Assembly (NCBI RefSeq): GCF_900313035.1
Contig: NZ_OMPS01000044.1
Location: forward strand, 186,001-250,000
DNA from: Ruegeria sp. EL01
Lineage (GTDB): Bacteria > Pseudomonadota > Alphaproteobacteria > Rhodobacterales > Rhodobacteraceae
Direction: 5' to 3'
DNA: 64,000 bases
Part shown: in pieces, positions 53,393 through 62,454 of the stretch
Layout: each line of letters begins with the position of its first letter
How positions within the stretch are numbered: position 1 is the stretch's first letter
Program-made: the position numbers and the translations under genes
The notes under the pieces: generated by a model
The model's database searches: none
What the model was told of the DNA's origin: nothing
The model's input: the letters and a program-made list of their open reading frames with translations, nothing else

Positions 53393-54775
53393 ATGACACT
53401 GTCCTTTATCCCGCCCTCAGACTCTTCGCTACCGCTGCACGTGATCGCGCAACCTGATCTGGAAGGCTGGTTACAGGATCAGCCCGAGCTGGTGCAATCA
53501 TGGATCGCAGCAAACGGGTTTACCGGCGCTATGGGCCAGGTTCTGCTGGTGCCTGGCGCAAATGGCGCAGCCGAGATGGCCGTTGCAGGGTACGGATCCA
53601 AAGCCAAGAGAGCACGTAAACGCTTCCCTCTGGCTGCAGCGGCCGAAGCGCTGCCAGAGGGCGCTTATCGAATTGCGTCCGGTATACCAGCAGACCAGTT
53701 GGAAACAGAATGTCTAGGATGGCTGATGATCGGCTATGCCTTTGATCGCTATGCCAAACAATCTGCCAGCACAGCGGGTTTGGTTGCCCCGGATGGCATT
53801 GATGCCAAACGGATCGAGATACTCGCCAATGCCGAAGCGTTGACACGTGATCTGGTCAATACGCCTGCTTCCGATATGGGACCTGACCATTTGCAAGCGG
53901 CGGTCGAAGCTTTGGCCGACGAGTTTGGCGCGACCTGCAATGTGATCCTTGACCAAGCGCTGCTGGACCAGAAGTTCCCAATGATCCATGCGGTGGGGCG
54001 TTCGGCGACGCAGGTGCCGCGCCTTATCGACATGAGCTGGGGCGCAAACGGACCGAAGCTGACGCTGGTGGGGAAAGGCGTGTGCTTTGACACAGGCGGT
54101 CTGAACCTGAAACCGGGTGCGTCGATGGGCCTAATGAAAAAGGACATGGGCGGAGCAGCCAATGTTCTGGGGTTGGCCCATATGATCATGGCGTTGGAGC
54201 TGCCCGTGCAATTGCGGGTACTAATCCCTGCAGTCGAAAACTCTGTCGCAGGAGATGCATTCCGCCCGGGGGATATCCTGACCTCGCGCAAGGGCCTGAC
54301 GGTCGAGATCAACAACACCGATGCCGAAGGACGCTTGGTATTGGCGGATGCACTGGCCCTGGCTGATGAAGGAAATCCGGATCTGGTGATCTCGATGGCG
54401 ACACTGACAGGCGCAGCGCGTGTTGCAGTCGGCCCCGATCTGGCACCGTTCTATACCGATGACGACGCGATGGCCGGGGCGTTGTCCCAGGCGGCAAAAC
54501 CGGCCGCTGATCCGGTTTGGCGCATGCCGTTTCACGATCCTTACGAGGCGATGATCGAACCCAGAATTGCCGATCTGGACAATGCGCCATCGGGCGGGTT
54601 TGCTGGCTCGATCACCGCTGCACTGTTTTTGCGCCGATTTGTCGGAGACAGCCGCTATATGCATTTCGACATCTATGCGTGGCAGCCCAGCAAAGCCCCG
54701 GGGCGTAGCAAAGGCGGGTTGGGCCAAGGCCCACGCGCGATACTGACCGCATTGCCTGAGATTTTGGCCCTGTGA
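53393..54775 (+). CDS. M17-family leucyl aminopeptidase
   Basis: A 460-residue cytosolic metallo-aminopeptidase. TLVGKGVCFDTGGLNLKPGA near residue 223 and MKKDMGGAANVLGLAHMIM hold the first metal and catalytic residues, and EINNTDAEGRLVLADALALA near 303 is the PROSITE-type signature. It resembles PepA/PepB relatives of alphaproteobacteria. The NlpC/P60 gene overlaps its stop (GTGA), so peptide trimming and wall-peptide cleavage may be linked. Confidence 0.94.
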   Translation: MTLSFIPPSDSSLPLHVIAQPDLEGWLQDQPELVQSWIAANGFTGAMGQVLLVPGANGAAEMAVAGYGSKAKRARKRFPLAAAAEALPEGAYRIASGIPADQLETECLGWLMIGYAFDRYAKQSASTAGLVAPDGIDAKRIEILANAEALTRDLVNTPASDMGPDHLQAAVEALADEFGATCNVILDQALLDQKFPMIHAVGRSATQVPRLIDMSWGANGPKLTLVGKGVCFDTGGLNLKPGASMGLMKKDMGGAANVLGLAHMIMALELPVQLRVLIPAVENSVAGDAFRPGDILTSRKGLTVEINNTDAEGRLVLADALALADEGNPDLVISMATLTGAARVAVGPDLAPFYTDDDAMAGALSQAAKPAADPVWRMPFHDPYEAMIEPRIADLDNAPSGGFAGSITAALFLRRFVGDSRYMHFDIYAWQPSKAPGRSKGGLGQGPRAILTALPEILAL

Positions 54776-55509
54776 GCCGTCAACGCATCATACACCCGGT
54801 CGTCGACTTGTTGCGGGCACCCGACGGACCACGTGATCGCCAGTTGTTGTATGGTGATACCGTCCAAGTGGTTGAGGATACAAACGGATGGAGCAGGGTC
54901 ACGTCGGACAAAGACAGTTATCCCGGCTGGGTTGCCTCAGAATATCTGGGACCGACGCTGTCAGAGACCCATTGTATCACCGTACCCGCGACGCATGCTT
55001 ACAATCAGGCGGACATGAAGAGCCGCGATCTGACGTCCCTGAGTTATGGCAGTAAAGTAAAGATGTTGTCGACACAGAACGGTTTTTTGGAAACCGAATT
55101 GGGCTTCATTCCCGCCGTTCACTGCGCACCGATTGCGGAAAAAGCAACCGATCCCGTGGCTGTTGCCGAGCTGTTTCTAGGTTCGCCCTACCTGTGGGGA
55201 GGCAACAGCCGGTTCGGGCTGGATTGTTCCGGGCTGGTGCAGGTTGGCTTACTGGCCTGTGGCATTGCCTGCCCCGGTGACAGCGGTGAACAAGAACGTG
55301 AATTGGGCGCGTCGGTACCAGATGGAACGCCCGCAAAACGCGGTGATCTATTGTTCTGGAAAGGGCATGTCGCCTGGGTGTCCGGGCCCAACTCGCTGCT
55401 TCACGCCAACGCCCATCATATGGCGGTCGCATTCGAGCCGATGGATCAGGCCATTGCCAGAATTCAGGCACAAGGCGACGGCCCGGTAACCGCGCATAAA
55501 CGGCTTTAG
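54772..55509 (+). CDS. NlpC/P60 cell-wall hydrolase with SH3-like domains
   Basis: A 245-residue protein. Two SH3-like segments lie in residues 5-115 (GDTVQVVEDTNGWSRVTSDK; SKVKMLSTQNGFLETELGFI). The catalytic domain follows, with the Cys in SRFGLDCSGLVQVGLLACGI, the first His in FWKGHVAWVSG and another His in LLHANAHHMAV. Members cut D-Glu-meso-Dpm bonds. No signal peptide is seen, which together with the upstream aminopeptidase suggests recycling of imported wall peptides in the cytosol, as with YkfC. Starts at GTG 54772. Confidence 0.9.
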   Translation: MSRQRIIHPVVDLLRAPDGPRDRQLLYGDTVQVVEDTNGWSRVTSDKDSYPGWVASEYLGPTLSETHCITVPATHAYNQADMKSRDLTSLSYGSKVKMLSTQNGFLETELGFIPAVHCAPIAEKATDPVAVAELFLGSPYLWGGNSRFGLDCSGLVQVGLLACGIACPGDSGEQERELGASVPDGTPAKRGDLLFWKGHVAWVSGPNSLLHANAHHMAVAFEPMDQAIARIQAQGDGPVTAHKRL

Positions 55510-55856
55510 TCCGTACTGACAGACCGGATCAATTTACGCTCTAACACCCGCAGAACGGTCCGCAGATCATGCCCGCGTTTCAGGATGCGGCCATCCATCC
55601 CGACAACGGAATACATTCCCTGCTTGGATCGCAGGCGCGGGTCTTTCTCGACCCGGTAAATCGGATGTTCCGCCGTGCGCCGAAAGATCGAGAAAATTGC
55701 CATGTCGCGCAGGTTTGAAATACCATAGTCCCGCCATTCTCCGGCGGCGACCATGCGGCCATATACCGATAAAATCTGAGACATCTCTCGCCGGTCAAAG
55801 GCCACCGGCATCTGGGCCGGGCTTGCAGAGAACCGGCTAGGAGGCTGCATATTCAT
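55506..55856 (-). CDS. DUF2794 family protein
   Basis: A 116-residue protein. VAFDRREMSQILSVYGRMVA then WRDYGISNLRDMAIFSIFRR and ERPIYRVEKDP-like EHPIYRVEKDPRLRSKQGMY match the DUF2794 family of alphaproteobacteria; function unknown. The start at 55854-55856 or six bases later (ATGAATATG); the longer frame overlapping the permease gene is unlikely. It converges with the NlpC/P60 gene with overlapping stops. Confidence 0.82.
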   Translation of the reverse strand: MNMQPPSRFSASPAQMPVAFDRREMSQILSVYGRMVAAGEWRDYGISNLRDMAIFSIFRRTAEHPIYRVEKDPRLRSKQGMYSVVGMDGRILKRGHDLRTVLRVLERKLIRSVSTD

Positions 55857-55929
55857 ACCACCAGCCTTGCCGGAAAATGCGATTGAATCAAGCCTGATGG
55901 GCCAGGTCGCAGTATTTCGATTGAAGGTG

Positions 55930-57594
55930 TTACCGACGACCAACCTGACGACAAATCAGGATCACGGGCAGCAAGCCGACTGCCAGAATGACCAGCGACG
56001 GCACAGCAGCCCCTTCAAGACGTTCGTCAGAGGCCAGCCGGTAGGCCTGTACCGCCAGCGTATCAAAGTTGAACGGGCGCATGATCAATGTCGCGGGCAG
56101 CTCTTTCATCACATCGACAAATACGATCAACAGGGCTGTTAGCAACGAAGGGGTCAGGATGGGCAAATGCACCCGTCGCAACGTGCCCAGTGGTGATTGC
56201 CCCAATGATCGCGCAGCCGCATCCATATTCGCGTGAATCGTGCTTTGTCCGCCTTCATAAGCGCTGAGCGCGGCCGCGAGAAATCGCACCATATAGGCCG
56301 CGACCAACAGCCAGATCGATCCGGTGACCAGCAATCCGGTCGACACATCAAACGTGCTGCGCATCCAGGCATCCAGCGCGTTGTCGAACCCGGCAAAGGG
56401 AACGATCAGGCCCACCGCAATGACGCCGCCTGGCACGGCATAGCCCAAGCGCGCAATATAGGCGGCCGCCGATGATACACGCCCTGGTCTGAGGCGTTGA
56501 AAAAACCCGATGCAGATGGCCGCAGAAACTGTAGCGACAGCGGCAGTACCCGCCAGAATCAAAGAGTTCTGGATGAAGCCCAGATAGCGTCGCGACAGGA
56601 GGTTCTGTTCTGAATGCAGGCCCATTTCGACCAGCACGATCACCGGCAGAATAAACCCGAGCAGAACCGGTATAGCACAGAGCGTAAATGCCCCGACCGC
56701 GTGCCAACCCGTCAGTTGAGCCGCCGGCTGCGCCACGTGTTGTTTACCCGCGTGATAGTATTTTGCCTTGCCGCGCTGGCTGCGCTCAGTAACGGCCATG
56801 ACCAATGCAAATGCCAACAGCCCCAGCGCCAGCTGCGCCGCCGCCGCGCGATCCGCCATTGAAAACCAGCTGGTGTAGATCCCGGTGGCAAAGGTCTGAA
56901 CACCGAAATAGGACACCGTGCCGAAATCGGCGATGGTTTCCATCACCGCCAACAGCACGCCCCCTGCAATCGCCGGACGCGCCATGGGAAGCGAGATGCG
57001 TTTGAAGGCCAGCCATGGGTTGTTGCCCAGCGCCCGCGCGGCCAGAAACGCCGTAGCGCTTTGTTGCAGGAACGCAGCGCGGGCCAGCAGGTAGACATAT
57101 GGGTAGAGGACAAGGATCAGCATCACGGCCGCGCCCTCGGTCGAGCGGATCTCGGGGAACCAATAGTCGCGCGGGCCCCATCCGGTGATGTCTCGCAAGG
57201 TCGACTGAACGATGCCGGGGTGATCCAGAATAAAGGTATAGGCATAGGCCAGAACGTAAGCCGGAAAGGCCAGTGGCAGGATCAAAACAATTTCAAGAAA
57301 CCGGACCCCAGGGAAACGCGTCATCGTCACCAGCCAAGCGGCACCGGTTCCGATACAGAAAGTCCCCACCGCCACCAATGCCACAAGGATCAGCGTGGTC
57401 ACGGTATAGCGGGGCAACACGGTTTGCATCAGATGCGAGATTGTGTCTGTTCCACCCGTCAAAGCCGCCAGAACCACGGCCACCATGGGCAACAGGCAAA
57501 CGGCAGCCACACCATAGGATACCCCAGCCAAAAGCCGAGTGCCCCGTGCGCCGCGATTGCGTGATCCGTTTTCTGAGTATTCGATCTGGGCCAT
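55930..57594 (-). CDS. ferric-type ABC transporter permease (FbpB-like)
   Basis: A 554-residue inner-membrane protein with about twelve helices, two fused six-helix permease halves. The EAA loops are visible in FLAARALGNNPWLAFKRISL (first half) and DAAARSLGQSPLGTLRRVHL (second half), where the ATPase docks. This double layout is typical of iron(III) importers of the Fbp/Afu/Sfu type. Neither the binding protein nor the ATPase is adjacent in the window. ATG 57594 (MAQIEYSENG) has AGGA upstream. Confidence 0.88.
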   Translation of the reverse strand: MAQIEYSENGSRNRGARGTRLLAGVSYGVAAVCLLPMVAVVLAALTGGTDTISHLMQTVLPRYTVTTLILVALVAVGTFCIGTGAAWLVTMTRFPGVRFLEIVLILPLAFPAYVLAYAYTFILDHPGIVQSTLRDITGWGPRDYWFPEIRSTEGAAVMLILVLYPYVYLLARAAFLQQSATAFLAARALGNNPWLAFKRISLPMARPAIAGGVLLAVMETIADFGTVSYFGVQTFATGIYTSWFSMADRAAAAQLALGLLAFALVMAVTERSQRGKAKYYHAGKQHVAQPAAQLTGWHAVGAFTLCAIPVLLGFILPVIVLVEMGLHSEQNLLSRRYLGFIQNSLILAGTAAVATVSAAICIGFFQRLRPGRVSSAAAYIARLGYAVPGGVIAVGLIVPFAGFDNALDAWMRSTFDVSTGLLVTGSIWLLVAAYMVRFLAAALSAYEGGQSTIHANMDAAARSLGQSPLGTLRRVHLPILTPSLLTALLIVFVDVMKELPATLIMRPFNFDTLAVQAYRLASDERLEGAAVPSLVILAVGLLPVILICRQVGRR

Positions 57595-57674
57595 TCGTCC
57601 TGTTTGCATTGGCGCGCCTCATGCGCCTTGCCTTAATCGACCAATTTCGTCGGAATTTCCAGCGCCAATGCGCC

Positions 57675-57986
57675 TCAGGTCGGGTCGCGAGGTCGCAGCA
57701 ATGACAGGTTCTCAAAGACAACCTTCCAGTGCAAAATGTCGTAAGATGCACGCAGACCAGTGGGCCAAAACGGGTCTTGCCGTATCAATTGATCGATCGC
57801 TGCCAGATCGCTATCACCCACCAGCCAGATGCCGCCAGCGCCTGCCCCGGTGTTATCGAACAGCGGCCCTGCGGCGGCGATTTTGTCTTCATTCGCCTGT
57901 AAGAAGTTCAGGTGCTCAGCCATGTGGGCGCGACGAATATCAGCATCAGCGTGGGGATTGTCTTTGAAAAGGATAATATGTGTCAT
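57675..57986 (-). CDS. YciI-like protein
   Basis: A 103-residue ferredoxin-fold protein. MTHIILFKDNPHADADIRRA then HMAEHLNFLQANEDKIAAAG and DPFWPTGLRASYDILHW fit the YciI family, with the conserved His and Asp pair; the reaction is unknown. GGAGG lies before ATG 57986. It is divergent from the LysR-type gene, which may regulate it. Confidence 0.86.
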   Translation of the reverse strand: MTHIILFKDNPHADADIRRAHMAEHLNFLQANEDKIAAAGPLFDNTGAGAGGIWLVGDSDLAAIDQLIRQDPFWPTGLRASYDILHWKVVFENLSLLRPRDPT

Positions 57987-58070
57987 GCGTGTCCTCCGGT
58001 TGCATGTAGGCACATTGAGCCCGCAGAGATGCTGATTGAATGCGGAAGTTGTCCATCTTAACCTGCAAAA

Positions 58071-58964
58071 ATGCCGGACATGAATTGGGACGACCTTCGA
58101 TATCTGATTGCGCTACACCGCCGGGGCAGCTTTGCCGCCGCCTCGGCAGAGTTGGGCCAGGATGAAACAACGGTCGCGCGCCGGGTTCGCAGGCTGGAAC
58201 ATGCACTGTCAGCCCAGCTGTTGTTTCGAGATACGGCAGGAAAACAACGACTTACCGAGCTTGCCGAAAGGCTGGTTGCCCGTGCCATGCATATGGAAAC
58301 CGAAACCCGCCACATGACCGAGCTGGTTGGTATGGATCAACGCAGCCTAGCCGGGACTGTTCGGGTAACGGCTGTTCCTGTTGTCGTTGACCGGATATTG
58401 GTGCCCGCTTTTCCCGGGTTTCAGCAACGCTATCCTGACATCACCCTAGAACTGGTGCCGGAAGGCAGAAACCTAAGCCTTACCCGCCGCGAGGCGGATC
58501 TTGCATTGCGATTGGGTCCGCCCAAAACAGGCGGGTCTGATACCCTTGCGCAGCGCATCGGCTGGCTGGAGTTTGGCCTCTACAGATCGTCGATCACATC
58601 AACACCGGGCAAACCGCCGCAATGGATCCTGTACGACACAGCACATGCCTATCTGGAGCAGGCGAAATGGATGAGCGCGCAATCTGACCCGCATTCGACA
58701 ACCACTCTACGCGTGGCGGATCTGAATACCGCTATCGAAGCCGTCGCCCATGATTTGGGGCAGAGTCTGTTGCCAGTTGCAGCCGGCCAAAACGATGTCC
58801 GATTGCACCAGATTAAGACGCCGCCCACAGCAGATACCCCAAGACGCCCGGTTTGGTTGCTGTCCCACAAGGACCAAAGCCATCTGCAGGCGATTCAGGC
58901 GGTGAAGGGCTGGCTGTCGAACCTCAGCTGGGGCGCATCAGGTCAAATGCAGGATCATTCGTAA
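58071..58964 (+). CDS. LysR-family transcriptional regulator
   Basis: A 297-residue regulator. The helix-turn-helix is DLRYLIALHRRGSFAAASAE then TVARRVRRLEHALSAQLLFR. The effector domain begins near residue 95 (GTVRVTAVPVVVDRILVPAF). LysR proteins usually act on a divergent neighbour, here the YciI gene 84 bases away. The 3' end overlaps the convergent CoA-ligase gene by ten bases. Confidence 0.9.
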   Translation: MPDMNWDDLRYLIALHRRGSFAAASAELGQDETTVARRVRRLEHALSAQLLFRDTAGKQRLTELAERLVARAMHMETETRHMTELVGMDQRSLAGTVRVTAVPVVVDRILVPAFPGFQQRYPDITLELVPEGRNLSLTRREADLALRLGPPKTGGSDTLAQRIGWLEFGLYRSSITSTPGKPPQWILYDTAHAYLEQAKWMSAQSDPHSTTTLRVADLNTAIEAVAHDLGQSLLPVAAGQNDVRLHQIKTPPTADTPRRPVWLLSHKDQSHLQAIQAVKGWLSNLSWGASGQMQDHS

Positions 58965-60172
58965 ACACGCTGATCCTCGATCACGAGACCGTCTTTGGGA
59001 AGGCTGCCCGGGGCCACGACCTCGACCGCGCCTTTAAGTTTCAGCACTTCGGCCACCGATTTGGCATAGGCTATGTCATCCCCGCCCGGGCTTTCAATCT
59101 GGACCGTCATCGTATCCATTTCGCCCTGACGGGCCGCAATGACTCGGGCTTTGACGATCTCGTCATGCTTGCCGACCAGCGCAGCAACCTGTTCCGGGCG
59201 CACAAACATGCCCTTGATCTTGGTGGTCTGATCGGCACGCCCCATCCAGCCTTTGATGCGCATATTGGTGCGCCCACAGGGTGATTGGCCGGGCAGCATC
59301 GCCGACAGGTCACCGGTCGCAAACCTGATCAATGGGTAATCAGGGTTGAGCGATGTCACGACAACCTCACCAACCTCACCCGGCGCTACCGGGATTCCGG
59401 TTCCGGGGGTCACGATCTCGATGATAACATGCTCATCAATGATCATCCCCTCCATCGCGGCGCTTTCATAGGCGATGTTGCCCAGATCAGCTGTGGCGTA
59501 ACATTGCAGGCACGAGATCCCCCGGTCGGCATAGTCCTGACGCAGGGATGGGAACAGTGCGCCACCGCCAACGGCCGCTTTGGAGAAGTTCAGGGCCACG
59601 CCCATGTCATCGGCCTTGTCCAAAATCACCTTCAGGTAATCTGGCGTTCCTGCATAAGCCGTGCAGCCAATGTCGCGCGCAGCCGTCACCTGCAACTCGG
59701 TCTGTCCGGTTCCTGCTGGTAAAACAGACGCGCCAACCGCACGGGCGCCGCTTTCAAAGATCATGCCGGCCGGCGTCAGGTGATAGCCAAAGCAGTTCTG
59801 GACGATATCCGCCGGCCCAACACCCGCAGCGTGCAGAAAACGCCCCATCCGCCACCAGTCATGATCAGTGCTGCCCGGTTCATAGATCGGTCCGGGCGAT
59901 TGAAACACATGGTGAAAATTCCGCGCCGGTTTCACTGTAAACCCGCCAAAGGGCGGGCGTTCGGCCTGTGCACGGCTTAGGTCTGACTTGCGCAAGACAG
60001 GCAATACAGGAAGATTGTCCGCCGATTCCACGGCATTGAGGTCTGTATCAGCAAGATGCACTGCAAAAGCCGGGGCCGAGGTTACTCGCTTAAGCTGCTC
60101 GCGCAGCGCCACGGCCTGATCAGAGGCGCGTTCGTCCGCCGAGCGCGTTTCGAGAGCGTCGAAATAAGTCAT
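58955..60172 (-). CDS. phenylacetate-CoA-ligase-like AMP-forming enzyme
   Basis: A 405-residue adenylate-forming enzyme of the PaaK-like type. VFQSPGPIYEPGSTDHDWWR near residue 98 sits where the phosphate-binding loop lies, ATADLGNIAYESAAMEG near 225 is the A5-like motif and RIKGWMGRADQTTKIKGMFV near 310 the hinge. It would activate an aromatic or organic acid to its CoA ester. ATG 60172 has GGAGG eight bases upstream; two nearer ATGs lack spacing. It follows livF closely and probably acts on the imported compound. Confidence 0.88.
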   Translation of the reverse strand: MTYFDALETRSADERASDQAVALREQLKRVTSAPAFAVHLADTDLNAVESADNLPVLPVLRKSDLSRAQAERPPFGGFTVKPARNFHHVFQSPGPIYEPGSTDHDWWRMGRFLHAAGVGPADIVQNCFGYHLTPAGMIFESGARAVGASVLPAGTGQTELQVTAARDIGCTAYAGTPDYLKVILDKADDMGVALNFSKAAVGGGALFPSLRQDYADRGISCLQCYATADLGNIAYESAAMEGMIIDEHVIIEIVTPGTGIPVAPGEVGEVVVTSLNPDYPLIRFATGDLSAMLPGQSPCGRTNMRIKGWMGRADQTTKIKGMFVRPEQVAALVGKHDEIVKARVIAARQGEMDTMTVQIESPGGDDIAYAKSVAEVLKLKGAVEVVAPGSLPKDGLVIEDQRVYE

Positions 60173-60191
60173 CGCCATATCCTCCATTCCC

Positions 60192-61025
60192 TCACAACCA
60201 CCTTTTGCGGCGACGATAAGACCGCACGTCACGAAAGCTTTTGCGGCCTTCGTCGGACACCCCAAGATAGAATTCCTTCACATCCGGATTTTCGCGCAGT
60301 TCGGCAGCCGGGCCATCCATCACCACGCGCCCGGATTCCAGGATATATCCATAATGGGCAAATCGCAGCGCGACGTTGGTGTTCTGTTCGGCCAGCAGGA
60401 AGGACACGCCCTCTTTTTCATTCAGATCTTTGACGATGCTGAAAATCTCTTCGACCAGTTGCGGCGCCAAACCCATCGAGGGTTCGTCCAGCAGAATGGT
60501 TTCGGGTCGTGACATCAGCGCACGGCCCATCGCCACCATTTGTTGCTCACCGCCCGAGGTATAGCCCGCCTGAGAGCGGCGCCGTTCTTTGAGGCGGGGG
60601 AAATACGTATAAACCAGTTCCAGATCCTGCTGGATCGCAGCGTTGCCGTCCTTGCGCGTATAGGCACCGGTCAGCAGGTTTTCTTCAACTGTCAGATGCT
60701 CGAAACAGTGGCGGCCCTCCATCACCTGGATCACGCCTTTTTCCACCAGATCGGCCGGGTCGCTTTCATGCACGCTGGTCCCGCGATACTTGATCGAGCC
60801 TTTGGTGACTTCGCCACGTTCGGAATGCAGCAGGTTCGACACCGCTTTCAGCGTCGTTGTCTTGCCCGCGCCATTGCCACCCAGCAGCGCGGTGATACCG
60901 CCCTTGGGCACATTCAGGCTGACGCCTTTCAGCACAAGGATCACGTGGTTGTAGATCACCTCGATATTGTTGACTTCCAGCAGGGTTTCCGCCTGCACGT
61001 CAGTGGTGTGTGCCGCATCCAGCAT
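60192..61025 (-). CDS. livF: branched-chain-type ABC transporter ATP-binding protein (LivF)
   Basis: A 277-residue ATPase. Walker A is LLGGNGAGKTTTLKAVSNLL near residue 47, the signature GYTSGGEQQMVAMGRALMSR near 150 and Walker B ETILLDEPSMGLAPQLVEEI near 172. LivF-type proteins lack the extension of LivG. The C-terminal SFRDVRSYRRRKRWL tail is unusual and seen in homologues beside CoA ligases. The start at 61023-61025 has GAGGAT upstream. The LivG and LivH genes are not in the window and may lie beyond the right edge. Confidence 0.9.
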   Translation of the reverse strand: MLDAAHTTDVQAETLLEVNNIEVIYNHVILVLKGVSLNVPKGGITALLGGNGAGKTTTLKAVSNLLHSERGEVTKGSIKYRGTSVHESDPADLVEKGVIQVMEGRHCFEHLTVEENLLTGAYTRKDGNAAIQQDLELVYTYFPRLKERRRSQAGYTSGGEQQMVAMGRALMSRPETILLDEPSMGLAPQLVEEIFSIVKDLNEKEGVSFLLAEQNTNVALRFAHYGYILESGRVVMDGPAAELRENPDVKEFYLGVSDEGRKSFRDVRSYRRRKRWL

Positions 61026-61095
61026 CAGCGCATATCCTCGTGCCTGTGTCGGGTTCGGGGCGGCAGTCAGCCGCCGCCCCGTATGGTTTGGCGCT

Positions 61096-62379
61096 TTAGT
61101 TGCAGCGCGATTCGATCTTGTTTTCCGCCGCATATGCTGCGGAATCTTCATCGATCAGGCCACCAATCACGTCGCCATCTGTTGCTTTAAAGTCCGAAAT
61201 CAGCGTCCAGGTCTTGTTCGCTGCATCCCACTGGGTCACACCCACCAGAGCGTCACCACCGTGGTTTTCACATGAGACCGAGAAGGTCGGACCGAAGTTG
61301 GGCAGGCCCAGTTCAGCCATCTTAGCTTCGGACATCTCAAGCGCTTCCATACCGTCACGCATTTCTGCGGGGGTAATATCGGCATTGCCGGAAATTTCCT
61401 GTGCTTTCTTGATGGCTTCAGCGGCCAGAACAGCAGCATAAAGACCACGGTTATACAGAACCGTGCCAACCTGATCGCCCGCGCCAGCGGCTTTGCCAGC
61501 ATCGACCACGTGCTTTTGCAGATCGTCAAAGACCGGGAAATCTGTGCCGACATTGTGGAACGTCAACGCCTTGTAGCCATTGGCCGCTTCACCCGCTGGC
61601 AGCACGTCGTTTTCCGAACCTGACCACCAGATACCGATGAAATTTTCCATCGGGAAACGGATGTTGGCAGCTTCCTGCACGGCAACCTGGTTCATTACGC
61701 CCCAGCCCCACATCAGGACATAATCCGGCTTGTCACGACGGATTTGCAGCCACTGGGATTTCTGTTCCTGACCCGGATGGTCGACCGGCAGGGCTACCAG
61801 TTCGAACCCGTGCTTCTTGGACAGCTCTTCCAGCGTGCGGATGGGTTCCTTGCCGTAGGCCGAGTTGTGGTAGACCAGCGCGATTTTCTTACCGCTCAGA
61901 TCTCCTCCGTTTTCCTCAAGCAGATAGTTCACTGCGCCCGAGGCTCCGTCCCAGTAGTTGGCCGGATAGTTGAACGTATGGCTGAACACATCGCCGTTCT
62001 TGGCCGAGGTCCGGCCATACCCCATCGTGTGCAGCGGGATTCCGTCTGCGGTCACCTTTGGGATCAGCTGGTAGGTTATCCCGGTCGACAGCGGTTGATA
62101 CACCAACGCGCCTTCGCCTTTAGTTGCCTCATAGCATTCCACACCTTTTTCGGTGTTATAGCCGGTCTCGCATTCGACCATACGGATCGGGACACCGCCA
62201 ATACCACCGTCGCGCTCGTTCAGCAGGGTGAAATAGTCGTTATAGCCATCCGAGAACGGGATACCGCCAGCCGCATAAGGCCCGGTGCGATAGCTGAGAT
62301 CGGGGATCACAAGATCCGCGACAGCGGGTCCTGCGGCCATCAGGGCGCTCAGCGCCATGGTTGCCAGTTTAGTCTTCAT
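61096..62379 (-). CDS. ABC transporter substrate-binding protein (Leu/Ile/Val family)
   Basis: A 427-residue periplasmic binding protein. MKTKLATMALSALMAAGPAV is the signal peptide, cut near VAD. The mature protein starts LVIPDLSYRTGPYAAGGIPF and has the type I periplasmic fold (VNYLLEENGGDLSGKKIALV near 140). Two Cys pairs (CETGYNTEKGVEC; SCENH and the C-terminal RCN) may form disulfides. With a CoA-ligase gene in the operon, the ligand is probably an aromatic or organic acid rather than leucine, which is inference. Confidence 0.92.
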   Translation of the reverse strand: MKTKLATMALSALMAAGPAVADLVIPDLSYRTGPYAAGGIPFSDGYNDYFTLLNERDGGIGGVPIRMVECETGYNTEKGVECYEATKGEGALVYQPLSTGITYQLIPKVTADGIPLHTMGYGRTSAKNGDVFSHTFNYPANYWDGASGAVNYLLEENGGDLSGKKIALVYHNSAYGKEPIRTLEELSKKHGFELVALPVDHPGQEQKSQWLQIRRDKPDYVLMWGWGVMNQVAVQEAANIRFPMENFIGIWWSGSENDVLPAGEAANGYKALTFHNVGTDFPVFDDLQKHVVDAGKAAGAGDQVGTVLYNRGLYAAVLAAEAIKKAQEISGNADITPAEMRDGMEALEMSEAKMAELGLPNFGPTFSVSCENHGGDALVGVTQWDAANKTWTLISDFKATDGDVIGGLIDEDSAAYAAENKIESRCN

Positions 62380-62454
62380 CGGGTGTCTCCTCCCTTGATT
62401 GATCCGATGTTGTCTTCGGGCTTGCCGCCCGTCTTTTTGATTGGGCCTGCCCCG